Shown in pieces: positions 14,282 to 23,201 of a stretch of DNA of 32,082 nt. Each line of letters begins with the position of its first letter. Position 1 is the stretch's first letter. The stretch is taken from contig JAJFHE010000036.1 in NCBI GenBank assembly GCA_021775755.1, positions 116,198 to 148,279 of the forward strand, in the 5' to 3' direction. Under the pieces are notes generated by a model. It was not told where the DNA came from and did not search any database. It was given only the letters and a program-made list of their open reading frames with translations. The stretch is from Hyphomicrobiales bacterium. Its GTDB lineage: Bacteria > Pseudomonadota > Alphaproteobacteria > Rhizobiales > JAJFHB01. The position numbers and the translations under genes were made by a program.

Positions 14282-15505
14282 TTAGCGAATGAGATCGGTC
14301 GTATATCCTTCACCGTCGCCGACGGTGTTGACGGAGAACATGCCCGTGACATCGCCGTTGGCGTCAAAGTCGTTGTTGCCGACCGCGCCTTCGTAGTTGA
14401 TGTCTTCACCAGCCGCGATGGCAGCCTTTGCCTTGGCCCATTCACCCGGACGGATGACGGTGCCAGGACCGGACGCCACTTCGCGGAGCGCTGCCGACAT
14501 GGCGGCCCGATCCGTGGAGCCTGCCTTCTCGATTGCGAGCGCAACCAGGAACGCGGCGTCATAGCCGTGCGCGGCATAAGGTGCGCTTGCGGCATAGCCC
14601 TGCGACTCGTAAGCCGGGCCATAGGCTGCGGCGTATGCCTGATACGACACATTCGCATCGTCGGAGGCTGCCTGCGTGATCATGATGTTGCCACGCAGCG
14701 CATCGGCACCTATTTGCTCGATAACGGATGTATCAAACATGCCGTCAGCCGCCAGGAATTTGCCAAAGAGGCCGTTTTCCAGGCTGTTGCGGACGATCGT
14801 GATGCCGCTTGAACCGTAGTATGCGAACAAGGCCAAGCCTTCCGCGCCGCCGCCCGAAAGGGTCGACAGCTCTGAGCGGTAGGATTGTTTTTCCGGTTCA
14901 TGCATCTGGCTGCCGGTAATCTCGCCGCCAAGATCCTTGAACGCCTGCTCGAAGACGCTGGCAATACCAGCATTGTAGTCGTCGTTCGAGAAGGTCATGG
15001 CGAGCTTCGTGTACCCGGCATTAATCGCAAGTTGCGCCAGGGCGACACCTTGATAGGCATCGGAAGCGGCCACGCGGAACACCAGATCATTATCATCGAG
15101 CTCGGTTATAGACGGCGCGGTGGCGCTGTCGGAAATGCTCATCACGCCGGCGGGAATGGTCACTGACTGCACCATTCCGTTGGTTGCGCCCGAGCAGCTT
15201 GCGCCGATGATCGCGACAGACTGTTCGATGTTTACGAGTTTGTTGCCTGCGTCGACGCCGGCTGTCGGATCGCACTGCGAATCCGCGTGCGCCAGAACCA
15301 AGGTGTCGCCGTCAAGCAGACCACCCTGTTCGTTGACATGTTTGGCGGCAAGCTCGCGTCCCGCAACAATCGGAGCGACGAGTTCTGCTATCGGTCCGGT
15401 AATGCCCGCTGCCGATCCGACAACAATGTCATCGGCCGAAGCAGCGGTCATTGCGACCGCGAGCATGGAGCCGGCAAGCATTACTTGCTTGACTGTCTTC
15501 AACAT
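14282..15505 (-). CDS. ABC transporter substrate-binding protein, LIV/HAAT type
   Basis: A 407-residue periplasmic binding protein of the type-I fold used by branched-chain amino-acid (HAAT) transporters. A clear signal peptide is present: positive N-terminus MLKTVK, a hydrophobic core and a predicted cut after TAASA (residue 24). The mature part begins DDIVVGSAAGITGPIAELV, as in LivK/UrtA-like proteins, and includes GASCSGATNGMVQ and MTFSNDDYNAG. ATG 15505 is fixed by GGAGG 6-7 bases upstream and by the signal peptide. It is the last gene of the livGFHM operon, 134 bp after livM. The ligand may be an amino acid, amide or aromatic acid. Confidence 0.93.
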   Translation of the reverse strand: MLKTVKQVMLAGSMLAVAMTAASADDIVVGSAAGITGPIAELVAPIVAGRELAAKHVNEQGGLLDGDTLVLAHADSQCDPTAGVDAGNKLVNIEQSVAIIGASCSGATNGMVQSVTIPAGVMSISDSATAPSITELDDNDLVFRVAASDAYQGVALAQLAINAGYTKLAMTFSNDDYNAGIASVFEQAFKDLGGEITGSQMHEPEKQSYRSELSTLSGGGAEGLALFAYYGSSGITIVRNSLENGLFGKFLAADGMFDTSVIEQIGADALRGNIMITQAASDDANVSYQAYAAAYGPAYESQGYAASAPYAAHGYDAAFLVALAIEKAGSTDRAAMSAALREVASGPGTVIRPGEWAKAKAAIAAGEDINYEGAVGNNDFDANGDVTGMFSVNTVGDGEGYTTDLIR

Positions 15506-15639
15506 AAATAACCTCCCATTTGCTTTCTTGGAGCTGACGGGAACTATACGTGTCCCGCGCCATTGCCCGTATGATGACGCCACCAAAGAATATGTCAAAC
15601 CCAATCGCCAAATAGCCGCCTTAGGGTTAAAGCGGCACG

Positions 15640-16734
15640 TCACGATGGCGATGAGCGGGCAGCACGCGCCGAAGCGTCATCGGTATCGGCAAGTGACTGC
15701 AGTCTTTGTTCCGGCAGAATGCCGGAGGAAAATTTCTGGAGCACGATCTGAAGGGCCAAACCGATCAGGAAGACACGCAGGAACGGCGCCTTGCTGTCCC
15801 ATGAATCAAGCCCGGTAACCGGGTCCGGCGCGATTGGAGTTGCCATCCAGGCTTCAGGAAGAAACCACGATGCCACCAGATGGAACGGGTAGACGACATG
15901 CGCGAAGCTGTCGGGAATAATTATTGGCGCGATGGTTTCGGTGATCGACCAAATGAACCATAACAACATGGCACCGAGGATAGCGCCTTTGTTGTTGCCG
16001 CTGCCGCCAGCGATCAGCATCACCCAGACCAGGAATGTGGCCTTTAGCGGCTCTGCCATTTTGGGATCCACAAACTTGATATAGTGCGCCATCATCGCGC
16101 CGCCGAGCGCCATCACCACCGCACCGATGACGAACGCTTCGAGACGGAAGCGTTCAACGTTCTTGCCAGCGGCAAGCGCGGCCGGTTCGTCTTCGCGGAT
16201 GGCCGCCATCAAGCGCCCCCACGGTGAGGTGCGCGCCAGTTCGATGGCAATATACAGCAGGGCAACAATGACCAACACGACCAGTGCCATGGCAATCTGG
16301 TCCCATGGCGAATCCCATGCCTCAAACGGCTTCGGCACGAACGATACGCCGCGCGCACCGTTTGTTGCCCAGAGCTCGTTTTTGAATACGAGCCGGATGA
16401 TTTCCGCAATTCCCAGAGTGGCTATCGCCAAATAGTCGCTGCGCAGTCTGATGCAGACGCGGCCAATCGCCCAGGCGACCGGGACACACACCACCATGGC
16501 GATGAATACGCCGACGGGAATGGGCAGATCGTATCCGCCCAGATGACGGGGCGATTCAGGCGCCGTCAAAATTGCGCTGACATAGGCGCCGATGGCGAAG
16601 AAACCCGCAACACCCGCGTTGAAGAGGCCGGTGAAGCCCCATTGGATGTTGAGACCAAGACATAAGATCGCGTAGATGCCGCCAAAGGTGAGGAGCGAGA
16701 GGGAATAGAGGAAATAGCCGTAAAGTTGCTCCAT
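15640..16734 (-). CDS. livM: Branched-chain amino acid-type ABC transporter permease LivM
   Basis: A 364-residue inner-membrane permease with about 8-10 hydrophobic segments. LivM-type marks include LNIQWGFTGLFNAGVAGFFAIGAY near the N-terminus, RSDYLAIATLGIAEIIRL, the EAA-like loop SPWGRLMAAIREDEPAALAAGKN, and GGSGNNKGAILGAMLLW. It forms the heterodimeric channel with LivH. ATG 16734 follows the livH stop codon by one base, so translation is coupled. The C-terminus (after about residue 345) is a hydrophilic tail. Substrate specificity is set by the binding protein and unknown. Confidence 0.94.
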   Translation of the reverse strand: MEQLYGYFLYSLSLLTFGGIYAILCLGLNIQWGFTGLFNAGVAGFFAIGAYVSAILTAPESPRHLGGYDLPIPVGVFIAMVVCVPVAWAIGRVCIRLRSDYLAIATLGIAEIIRLVFKNELWATNGARGVSFVPKPFEAWDSPWDQIAMALVVLVIVALLYIAIELARTSPWGRLMAAIREDEPAALAAGKNVERFRLEAFVIGAVVMALGGAMMAHYIKFVDPKMAEPLKATFLVWVMLIAGGSGNNKGAILGAMLLWFIWSITETIAPIIIPDSFAHVVYPFHLVASWFLPEAWMATPIAPDPVTGLDSWDSKAPFLRVFLIGLALQIVLQKFSSGILPEQRLQSLADTDDASARAARSSPS

Positions 16735-16735
16735 C

Positions 16736-17650
16736 TCAGAACACCTTTCCCTTGAACAGGCCGTTCGGCCGCCAGATCAGCATGGCCACCATAATGGCAA
16801 AAGAGACACCTGCCTTGTAGCCCGGTGAAAGTAATGGCCCGTCACCGATCCAAGGATATGTCGAGAGCTCTTCCGCAACGCCGATGACGAGGCCACCGGC
16901 CATTGCGCCATAGGGCCGTCCGATGCCGCCGAGGATCGCCGATGCAAACACCGCGAGCAGGACGGAGAAGCCCATGAGCGGTTTCATCTGCCCGTCGAGC
17001 GCGAGAAACACGCCGGCCGCCACGGCCAGCGCTGTACCGATCATCCACGTCGCTTTCACGACCCGTTCCGTGTCGATACCTGTCACACGGGCGAGATCGG
17101 GGGAGTCGGCCATGGCGCGCATCGCCTTGCCGATTTTCGTGTGGGACAGCAGATAGTGAATGATGCCCATCAAGACCAAGGCCGCGATGAGAATGGCCAC
17201 ATGCTTCGGCAACACCCGAATGGTATCGAAAAAGAACCACGGCGGCTGAATGCCGGTAATCATCGCCTTCAGTTGCGGGCCCCAGATCATTTCGATGGAT
17301 GAACGGATCATCAGCATCATGCCGAAAGACGCGATGACCACGATGATGACCGGACTGTTTCGGAACGGCCGATAAAAAAGCCTGTCAATGATGAGAACGA
17401 TGAGGCCGGTGGCGATCATCGCGGCCGGCACGGCGATCAGCAACGCCAGCGGCAGTGCCACGATCCCGTAAAGTGGCGTCAGATGAATGAACGTGTAGGT
17501 AATGTACGTGCCGAGTGTCATGGTGTCGCCGTGGGCGAAATTCGCGAAGCGCAGAATTCCGAAGACAAGCGACACACCGATGGCTCCCAGCGCGTAAATG
17601 CTGCCGAGTACAAGTCCCGGGATAATATGGAAGTTCAGAAGGTCGATCAT
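16736..17650 (-). CDS. livH: Branched-chain amino acid-type ABC transporter permease LivH
   Basis: A 304-residue inner-membrane permease with about eight hydrophobic helices. Typical LivH segments are GLVLGSIYALGAIGVSLVFGILRFANFAHGD at the N-terminus, the coupling loop TKIGKAMRAMADSPDLARVTGID, and a C-terminal GGIGRPYGAMAGGLVIGV followed by AIMVAMLIWRPNGLF. It pairs with LivM to make the pore. Its ATG (17650) overlaps the livF stop by four bases (ATGA), and its stop is one base before livM, so the permease and ATPase genes form one translationally coupled operon. Confidence 0.95.
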   Translation of the reverse strand: MIDLLNFHIIPGLVLGSIYALGAIGVSLVFGILRFANFAHGDTMTLGTYITYTFIHLTPLYGIVALPLALLIAVPAAMIATGLIVLIIDRLFYRPFRNSPVIIVVIASFGMMLMIRSSIEMIWGPQLKAMITGIQPPWFFFDTIRVLPKHVAILIAALVLMGIIHYLLSHTKIGKAMRAMADSPDLARVTGIDTERVVKATWMIGTALAVAAGVFLALDGQMKPLMGFSVLLAVFASAILGGIGRPYGAMAGGLVIGVAEELSTYPWIGDGPLLSPGYKAGVSFAIMVAMLIWRPNGLFKGKVF

Positions 17651-18369
17651 GCTGCTTTGTCCGTTCCGCCGCCGAGGAACATCTCGCCGACTTCCGGATT
17701 GGAAAGCAGCGCCGGTCCGGTGTCGTCCATGCGATTCTGACCGTCAACGAGGATGTAGCCACGGTCAGCAATGTTCAGTGCCTGCTTGGCATTCTGCTCG
17801 ACCATCAAGATTGCAACGCCTATCGAATTGATATCGCGCACGACACGGAATATCTCGCCCCTGTATTTTGGCGAAAGCCCGGCGGTCGGCTCATCGAGCA
17901 GCAGGATTTTCGGGTCGAGCATCAACGCCTTGGCCATGGCCACCATCTGACGCTGACCGCCGGAGAGGGCTCCCGCCGCTTCCGATCGCTTGGTGCGAAG
18001 ATCGGGAAAGAGTTCATACATTTCCTGAATGCGAGGGCCGAAATCGTCGGTGCGCACATAGGCTCCCATTTCGAGGTTCTCTTCCACGGAAAGATTGGGA
18101 AACACGTTGCCGACCTGCGGCACATAACACACACCCTTCCGCACCACCTGCTCGGGCGCGAGATGCGTAATGTCCTTATCATTGAGCCGTACGGTTCCAG
18201 CGGTCAGATTCAACAGCCCGAACACCGCTTTCATCGCCGTCGACTTGCCGGCGCCGTTCGGCCCGATGATGACGACGATTTCCTTCTCATCGACCCGCAT
18301 TGAGACGGAATGCAGGATCTCGGTCTCGCCGTATCCACCGGTGATGTCGGTCAGTTCCAATACAGACAT
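17647..18369 (-). CDS. livF: Branched-chain amino acid-type ABC transporter ATPase LivF
   Basis: A 240-residue ABC ATPase. Walker A is GPNGAGKST (36-44), the signature LSGGQ (135-139) and Walker B ILLLDEP (155-161). The Q-loop segment CYVPQVGNVFPNLSVEENLE and the segment GLSPKYRGEIFRVVRDIN are characteristic of LivF rather than LivG. It energises import together with LivG. The start ATG overlaps the livG stop by one base (TGATG), and its own stop overlaps livH by four. Confidence 0.95.
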   Translation of the reverse strand: MSVLELTDITGGYGETEILHSVSMRVDEKEIVVIIGPNGAGKSTAMKAVFGLLNLTAGTVRLNDKDITHLAPEQVVRKGVCYVPQVGNVFPNLSVEENLEMGAYVRTDDFGPRIQEMYELFPDLRTKRSEAAGALSGGQRQMVAMAKALMLDPKILLLDEPTAGLSPKYRGEIFRVVRDINSIGVAILMVEQNAKQALNIADRGYILVDGQNRMDDTGPALLSNPEVGEMFLGGGTDKAA

Positions 18370-19166
18370 CAGGCCGCCTCCTCTTCGCCGCCGCCGAGAT
18401 AGGCATCAAGCACACGCTCGTCGCGGCGGACATCCTTCATGTGTCCCTGTGTCAGCACCTTGCCTTCGGCAAGCACGATCACCGGATCGCAGAGGCTCGC
18501 AATCATGTCCATGTCATGCTCGATAATGCAGAAGGTGTACCCGCGTTCCTTGTTGAGGCGCCGGATCATGTCGGCGAGCTTGCGCAGCAGGGTCGGATTG
18601 ACGCCGGCGCCGGGCTCATCGAGCAGCACGAGTTTCGCATCTGTCATCATGGTACGGCCTAGCTCGAGAAGTTTCTTCTGGCCGCCGGAGAGGTTTTGCG
18701 CGAGCTCATCGCGCACATGCGTGAGAGAGAGAAACTCAAGCGCGTCTTCGGCCATTCGGCGTACTTCACGCTCGCGATCGATAACTTTTTTGCGGTGGAA
18801 CCAACTCTGATAGAGGCTCTCGCCGTGCTGTTCAGCCGGCACCACCATCAGGTTCTCGAGAACGGTCAACGCGCCAAACTCATGCGGGATCTGAAACGTG
18901 CGCACGATGCCCCGGTGAAACATCTCATGCGTCGGCAGCCCGGAGATGTCCACGGTACTTTCTTTGCCGTCTTCGCCACGGCTCGTATAAAGGATTTTCC
19001 CCGAGGTCGGCCGCAGCGCCCCGGCAATCATGTTGAATATTGTCGTCTTGCCGGCGCCGTTCGGCCCGATGAGACCGGTAATCTTGCCTTCTTCGATTTC
19101 GAGGTTGCAGCCGTCGACGGCGAGAACGCCGCCAAAATTCTTTGTCAGGTCTTCGAGCCTCAGCAT
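18369..19166 (-). CDS. livG: Branched-chain amino acid-type ABC transporter ATPase LivG
   Basis: A 265-residue ABC ATPase. Walker A is GPNGAGKTT (34-42), the signature LSGGQ (159-163) and Walker B LVLLDEP (179-185). The N-terminal LTKNFGGVLAVDGCNLEIEEG and the ENLMVVPAEQ region mark LivG. It is the first gene of the livG-livF-livH-livM-binding-protein operon. The 238-bp gap behind it (19167-19404) should hold the promoter. A TTAGTT-type half site lies in that gap at 19329-19334 on the minus strand, similar to half of the MarR-gene operator candidate, but the evidence for shared control is weak. Confidence 0.95.
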   Translation of the reverse strand: MLRLEDLTKNFGGVLAVDGCNLEIEEGKITGLIGPNGAGKTTIFNMIAGALRPTSGKILYTSRGEDGKESTVDISGLPTHEMFHRGIVRTFQIPHEFGALTVLENLMVVPAEQHGESLYQSWFHRKKVIDREREVRRMAEDALEFLSLTHVRDELAQNLSGGQKKLLELGRTMMTDAKLVLLDEPGAGVNPTLLRKLADMIRRLNKERGYTFCIIEHDMDMIASLCDPVIVLAEGKVLTQGHMKDVRRDERVLDAYLGGGEEEAA

Positions 19167-19404
19167 CCCCTAGAGTTTCCCCCACATCCGCACACCTGTG
19201 TCGAGTGCCGGATCCTTGGCCGTTCCGCATTCGACCGGCGGTGACGGCGAACCTCCCCATGGCGTTTCGATCGGGCCTTGCCGCCGATCTTGCGCCGCCT
19301 CATTGCTCCCCTTCAATCGAGCCTGACTAAACTAAGGTAGGATGCGTTGTAAAGCCAGCACCGGATACACCGAAGTGTTCGCCCGACATGAGGCACCGGT
19401 GTTT

Positions 19405-19911
19405 TCAGCCTGACCGGTCGAGCCCGAGGGCCAGGTCTTCGGAACGTTCGCGAAGCTGATCGATGATGCGCCCCAGTGCTTCACTGTCAGCCTGGGAAAG
19501 CACCGACGTAAGCTCTCCGGCGAATGCCAGTGCGTCCGGGGCCAGTGCGTCGTATATGAGCCTGCCCTGCCGCGTCAGACGCAACAAGGCTTCCCGCTTG
19601 TCGTCGCTGTTGGCCTTGCGTTCGAGCCGGCCGTCAGCCTGCAGCGACGCCACCGCCCGGCTCACTTTGGTCTTGTGCATCCGGCTGTGGAGGCCGATCT
19701 CCTTCGCGGTCATGCGTCCGTACTGCCCGAGCGTGGCGATGACGCGCCACTCGGGGATGCTTATGCCGTAGCGCTCACCATAGATCTTGGAAAGTGACCG
19801 GCTGACCTGTTCGGCCAGAACATTGAGCTGGTAGGGCAGAAACCGTTCAAGTTCCAGCGTACCGTTTGCAGCGCTCCGCCGGCGCTTGTCGTCGTGGCGT
19901 TCAGTTGACAT
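19405..19911 (-). CDS. MarR-family transcriptional regulator
   Basis: A 168-residue MarR regulator. The N-terminal dimerisation helix reads FLPYQLNVLAEQVSRSLSKIYGERYGIS. It is followed by the winged helix (IPEWRVIATLGQYGRMTAKEIGLHSRMHKTKVSRAVASLQADGRLERKAN), with the DDKREALLRLTRQG wing. MarR proteins typically repress aromatic-catabolism genes and release DNA on binding a phenolic ligand. It is transcribed away from the homogentisate-dioxygenase-like operon, 78 bp apart, and a TAGTT-N8-AACTA dyad starts at its start codon. It probably controls itself and the ring-cleavage operon. ATG 19911. Confidence 0.92.
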   Translation of the reverse strand: MSTERHDDKRRRSAANGTLELERFLPYQLNVLAEQVSRSLSKIYGERYGISIPEWRVIATLGQYGRMTAKEIGLHSRMHKTKVSRAVASLQADGRLERKANSDDKREALLRLTRQGRLIYDALAPDALAFAGELTSVLSQADSEALGRIIDQLRERSEDLALGLDRSG

Positions 19912-19929
19912 TAGTTGCGAGTGTAACTA
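19912..19929. promoter_or_regulatory. Dyad TAGTT-N8-AACTA, candidate MarR operator
   Basis: TAGTT (19912-19916) and AACTA (19925-19929) are perfect inverted 5-base arms immediately next to the MarR start codon, in the divergent gap before the homogentisate-dioxygenase-like gene. Spacing of about one and a half turns suits a MarR dimer. Inferred from position and symmetry only. Confidence 0.5.
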
Positions 19930-19989
19930 TTTCTTCGAGAGCTGAAAAGGCGCTTTCCAATAGGCATCAAAGGCACCCGGGAGGATCAC

Positions 19990-21165
19990 ATGGCATCCAA
20001 CAATTACGTCTCGTTTCCTGTTGTTGAGGGCAAGGCATCGCGGCAGGCACACTGCGATCTTCCCGACGGAACGTTCGAGCGCGAGCTTGGCAAAGAGGGG
20101 TTTTTCGGACCGGCCACGCAGATGTACCACACCCACCCGCCGACCGCCTGGACGAACTGGGAAGGGCCGTTGCGACCACGCGCCTTCGATCTCAACAGGT
20201 TGGACCATGACGGCTCCTCGCCGATCGACGCCAAGGTGGTGCTCCACAACGCAAGCGTCAGCATGCGCCAATGGGTCTTTGAAGGTGCGATGGATCACCT
20301 TGTGCGCAATGGCGATGGCGATGAGGTGCTTTTCATTCACCGCGGGAGCGGATCGCTTTACTGCGACTACGGGCACCTTGAGTATGCGCAGGGCGACTAC
20401 ATCGTTCTGCCGCGCTCGACCATGTGGCGTATCGAGACGGCCGAGCGTACCGACATGCTGCTGATCGAGTGCACGAACGGCTCCATCATGACCCCGGACC
20501 GCGGCATGGTGGGACGCCATGCTCTTTACGATGAAGCGATGCTCGACACGCCGCGCATCGACGATGCCTTCGAGGCGCAAAAGGACGATGCCGAATGGCA
20601 TGTAAAGATCAAGCGCGGCAACGAGATTTCGACCGTGACCTATCCGTTTAACCCGCTCGATGCGGTCGGCTGGCATGGCGACCTTTCACCGGTCCGCCTC
20701 AACGTCAAGGACATCCGCCCGCTGATGAGCCACCGCTACCACTTGCCGCCATCGGCGCACACGACCTGGGTCGGCAACCGGTTCGTGATCTGCACCTTCG
20801 TGCCGCGCCCGTTCGAGACCGATGCGGATGCGCTCAAGGTGCCGTTTTTTCACAACAACGACGACTATGACGAGGTTATCTTTTATCACGCCGGCGATTT
20901 TTTCAGCCGCGACAACATTGATGCCGGTATGGTGACCTGGCATCCGTGCGGCTTTACGCATGGCCCCCATCCCAAGGCTCTGCAGTTGATGTATGAGCAG
21001 AAGAAGACGGCCACGGATGAATATGCGGTGATGATCGATACACGCGATGCCCTGCACATGGGTGATGCCGCAGCGGCGGTGGAAGCGCCGGACTATGCCA
21101 GGAGCTGGCATGTGAGCGACGGCCCGGTGCGCGCGCCGGCCATTCGCCGCGATGCCGCCGAATAA
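19990..21165 (+). CDS. Homogentisate 1,2-dioxygenase-like ring-cleavage dioxygenase
   Basis: A 391-residue double-cupin protein of the homogentisate dioxygenase family. It is shorter than typical HmgA (about 430-445 residues). The iron ligands expected for the family are present: H288 (PFFHNNDDYDE), E295 (DEVIFYHAGDF) and a His in GFTHGPHP (H324 or H327). Segments GDGDEVLFIHRGSG, GDYIVLPRSTMWRIE and TVTYPFNPLDAVGWHGDL also fit. The family cleaves homogentisate to maleylacetoacetate; close relatives may act on other para-dihydroxy aromatics. ATG 19990 has GGGAGG upstream. It is the first gene of a run with FAH, MBL, FAD monooxygenase, DUF2783 and MarR genes, so a complete hydroxylation-cleavage-hydrolysis route is likely. 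Confidence 0.85.
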   Translation: MASNNYVSFPVVEGKASRQAHCDLPDGTFERELGKEGFFGPATQMYHTHPPTAWTNWEGPLRPRAFDLNRLDHDGSSPIDAKVVLHNASVSMRQWVFEGAMDHLVRNGDGDEVLFIHRGSGSLYCDYGHLEYAQGDYIVLPRSTMWRIETAERTDMLLIECTNGSIMTPDRGMVGRHALYDEAMLDTPRIDDAFEAQKDDAEWHVKIKRGNEISTVTYPFNPLDAVGWHGDLSPVRLNVKDIRPLMSHRYHLPPSAHTTWVGNRFVICTFVPRPFETDADALKVPFFHNNDDYDEVIFYHAGDFFSRDNIDAGMVTWHPCGFTHGPHPKALQLMYEQKKTATDEYAVMIDTRDALHMGDAAAAVEAPDYARSWHVSDGPVRAPAIRRDAAE

Positions 21166-21221
21166 GGCATCCGGTGCGGGGTTCAGATAAATATCCATAT
21201 CTTTGAGGGGAGCGGCGGACG

Positions 21222-22238
21222 TTGAAACTGGCGAGTTTGAACGATGGATCGAGGGACGGGCGGCTTGTTGTCGTCAACCGCGATCTCACGAAATATGCGG
21301 CCGCGGACACCATCGCGCCGACCCTGCAGGCGGCTCTGGACAATTGGGCGGAGGCGGCGGCGCGGCTCGCAGAGCTTTCCCACACACTTGAAGCAGGCGA
21401 GGCGGACGCATCTGCGTTCGACGAAACCGGGGTTTTGTCTCCACTGCCGCGCGCCTATCAGTGGGCGGATGGCTCGGCCTACGTCAACCACGTCGAACTG
21501 GTGCGCCGCGCCCGCGGGGCAGAGCTGCCAGAGAGCTTCTGGACCGAACCCTTGATGTATCAGGGTGGCTCCGACAGTTTTCTTGCACCTCGTGAGGCAA
21601 TAGAGATCGCGGACGAAGCCTGGGGTATCGATTTCGAAGCGGAAGTCGCGGTCATCACCGACGATGTGCCGATGGGTGTAAGTGCGGCGGATGCGGCGTC
21701 ACACATCAGGCTTGTCATGCTGGTCAACGATGTCAGCCTGCGCAATCTCATTCCCGGCGAACTGGCGAAAGGCTTCGGGTTCTTTCACGGCAAACCCTCA
21801 TCGGCGTTCTCTCCGGTCGCGGTGACGCCGGACGAGCTGGGCGATGCCTGGTCGGCAACAAAACTCAATCTGCCCCTCGTCAGCACGCTCAATGGCGAGT
21901 TTTTCGGCCACCCCGACGCGGGCGCCGATATGACATTCGATTTCGCGGCCCTGGTGGCGCATGCGGCAAAGAGCCGGCCGCTCGGGGCGGGCGCCATTAT
22001 CGGTTCCGGCACTGTCTCAAACAAGCTTGACGGCGGACCGGGCAAGCCGGTTGGCGAGGGCGGGGCGGGCTATTCCTGCGTCGCCGAAATCCGCATGATC
22101 GAAACCATTGAAAACGGCGCACCGAAAACGCCTTTCATGCAGTTCGGAGACACCATCCGCATTGAGATGAAAGACGCCGGCGGCGCCTCGATATTCGGCG
22201 TCATCGAACAAACCGTTTCACCTTATCAGGGGTCATAG
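21222..22238 (+). CDS. Fumarylacetoacetate hydrolase-family protein
   Basis: A 338-residue FAH-family enzyme. The N-terminal MKLASLNDGSRDGRLVVVNRDL is a typical bacterial FAH start. The metal site is visible as E139-x-E141 (DFEAEVAVI) and D170 (LVNDVSLRN), followed by KGFGFFHGKPSSAFSPVAVTP and GSGTVSN. The family hydrolyses the C-C bond of acylpyruvates such as fumarylacetoacetate or fumarylpyruvate. The start is TTG 21222, since the conserved N-terminus begins there and a GGGGAG stretch lies about 9 bases upstream. It lies 56 bp after the dioxygenase; the gap contains the AT-rich 12-mer ATAAATATCCAT, which recurs in front of the NicX-like gene. Confidence 0.92.
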   Translation: MKLASLNDGSRDGRLVVVNRDLTKYAAADTIAPTLQAALDNWAEAAARLAELSHTLEAGEADASAFDETGVLSPLPRAYQWADGSAYVNHVELVRRARGAELPESFWTEPLMYQGGSDSFLAPREAIEIADEAWGIDFEAEVAVITDDVPMGVSAADAASHIRLVMLVNDVSLRNLIPGELAKGFGFFHGKPSSAFSPVAVTPDELGDAWSATKLNLPLVSTLNGEFFGHPDAGADMTFDFAALVAHAAKSRPLGAGAIIGSGTVSNKLDGGPGKPVGEGGAGYSCVAEIRMIETIENGAPKTPFMQFGDTIRIEMKDAGGASIFGVIEQTVSPYQGS

Positions 22239-22244
22239 AAAGCC

Positions 22245-23195
22245 ATGTCAAAGTCGTTCGCCTCCACCGGCGATATGGAAGCAAAAAACATCACATTCGC
22301 TGAAATAGGCGATGGCCTTTACGCCTTTACCGCGGAGGGCGACCCCAACACCGGCGTCATAATCGGCGACGACGCGGTTATGGTCGTCGACGCACAGGCG
22401 ACACCGGCGATGGCCGAACAGGTCATCGAGCGGGTGCGCGGCGTTACCGACAAGCCGATCAAATATGTGCTGCTGAGCCACTACCACGCCGTGCGTGTGC
22501 TCGGTGCGTCGGCCTATGGGGCGGAGCAGATTATCGGCTCCGATGCGACCCGCGCGCTGATCGTCGAGCGCGGCCAGGAAGACTGGGATTCCGAATACGG
22601 CCGGTTCCCGCGCCTCTTCCAGGCTGCCGACACAATTCCCGGCCTGACCTGGCCGACCATGACGTTCGACGGCATGATGACGGTCTATCTCGGCCGCCGC
22701 CGCGTCGACATCGTGCATCTGGGCCGCGGCCATACCGCCGGCGACACGGTGGCGTGGGTGCCGGATTCGCAGGTTATGTTCTCCGGCGACCTGGTTGAGT
22801 ACAAGTCGGCGTGCTATTGCGGCGACGCGCACCTGACCGACTGGCCGACGACCCTCGACAATATAGAGAGCTTCGCACCGCAGGCGCTTATGCCCGGACG
22901 CGGCGATGCGTTGGCGTCAACCGATATCGTTGCGGAAGCGATCGGCCTGACACGGGACTTTTTGTCGACCCTTTATACGACCGTCGAACGTGGAGCGGCG
23001 CGGGGCGCAAGCCTCAAGGAGTGTTTCGACATGGCGCAAGCCGCCATGCAGCCAAGCTTCGGCGACTGGGCAATCTACGAACATTGCATGCCGTTCAACG
23101 TCGCACGCGCCTATGATGAGGCGAACGGCATCGACCACCCGCGCATCTGGACCGCGGAGCGCGATCTCCAGATGTGGGAGCAATTGCAGGGTTAG
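22245..23195 (+). CDS. MBL-fold hydrolase-like protein with degenerate zinc site
   Basis: A 316-residue metallo-beta-lactamase-fold protein. The fold is clear (GDGLYAFTAEGDPNTGVIIGDD, VMVVDAQATP, HLGRGHTAGDTVAWVPDSQVMFSGDLVE). The HxHxDH signature reads HYHAVR (H79, H81, then V83 and R84), and the usual PGHG reads PGRG (R219), while H163 and D182 are kept. One metal site could survive, but the second site's Asp/His pair is gone. The protein may be a mononuclear enzyme or a non-hydrolytic partner. It lies 6 bp after the FAH gene and 6 bp before the monooxygenase gene, so it is part of the operon and probably has a pathway role, for example thioester or ester hydrolysis (unproven). Confidence 0.85.
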   Translation: MSKSFASTGDMEAKNITFAEIGDGLYAFTAEGDPNTGVIIGDDAVMVVDAQATPAMAEQVIERVRGVTDKPIKYVLLSHYHAVRVLGASAYGAEQIIGSDATRALIVERGQEDWDSEYGRFPRLFQAADTIPGLTWPTMTFDGMMTVYLGRRRVDIVHLGRGHTAGDTVAWVPDSQVMFSGDLVEYKSACYCGDAHLTDWPTTLDNIESFAPQALMPGRGDALASTDIVAEAIGLTRDFLSTLYTTVERGAARGASLKECFDMAQAAMQPSFGDWAIYEHCMPFNVARAYDEANGIDHPRIWTAERDLQMWEQLQG

Positions 23196-23201
23196 CGTTG
23201 A

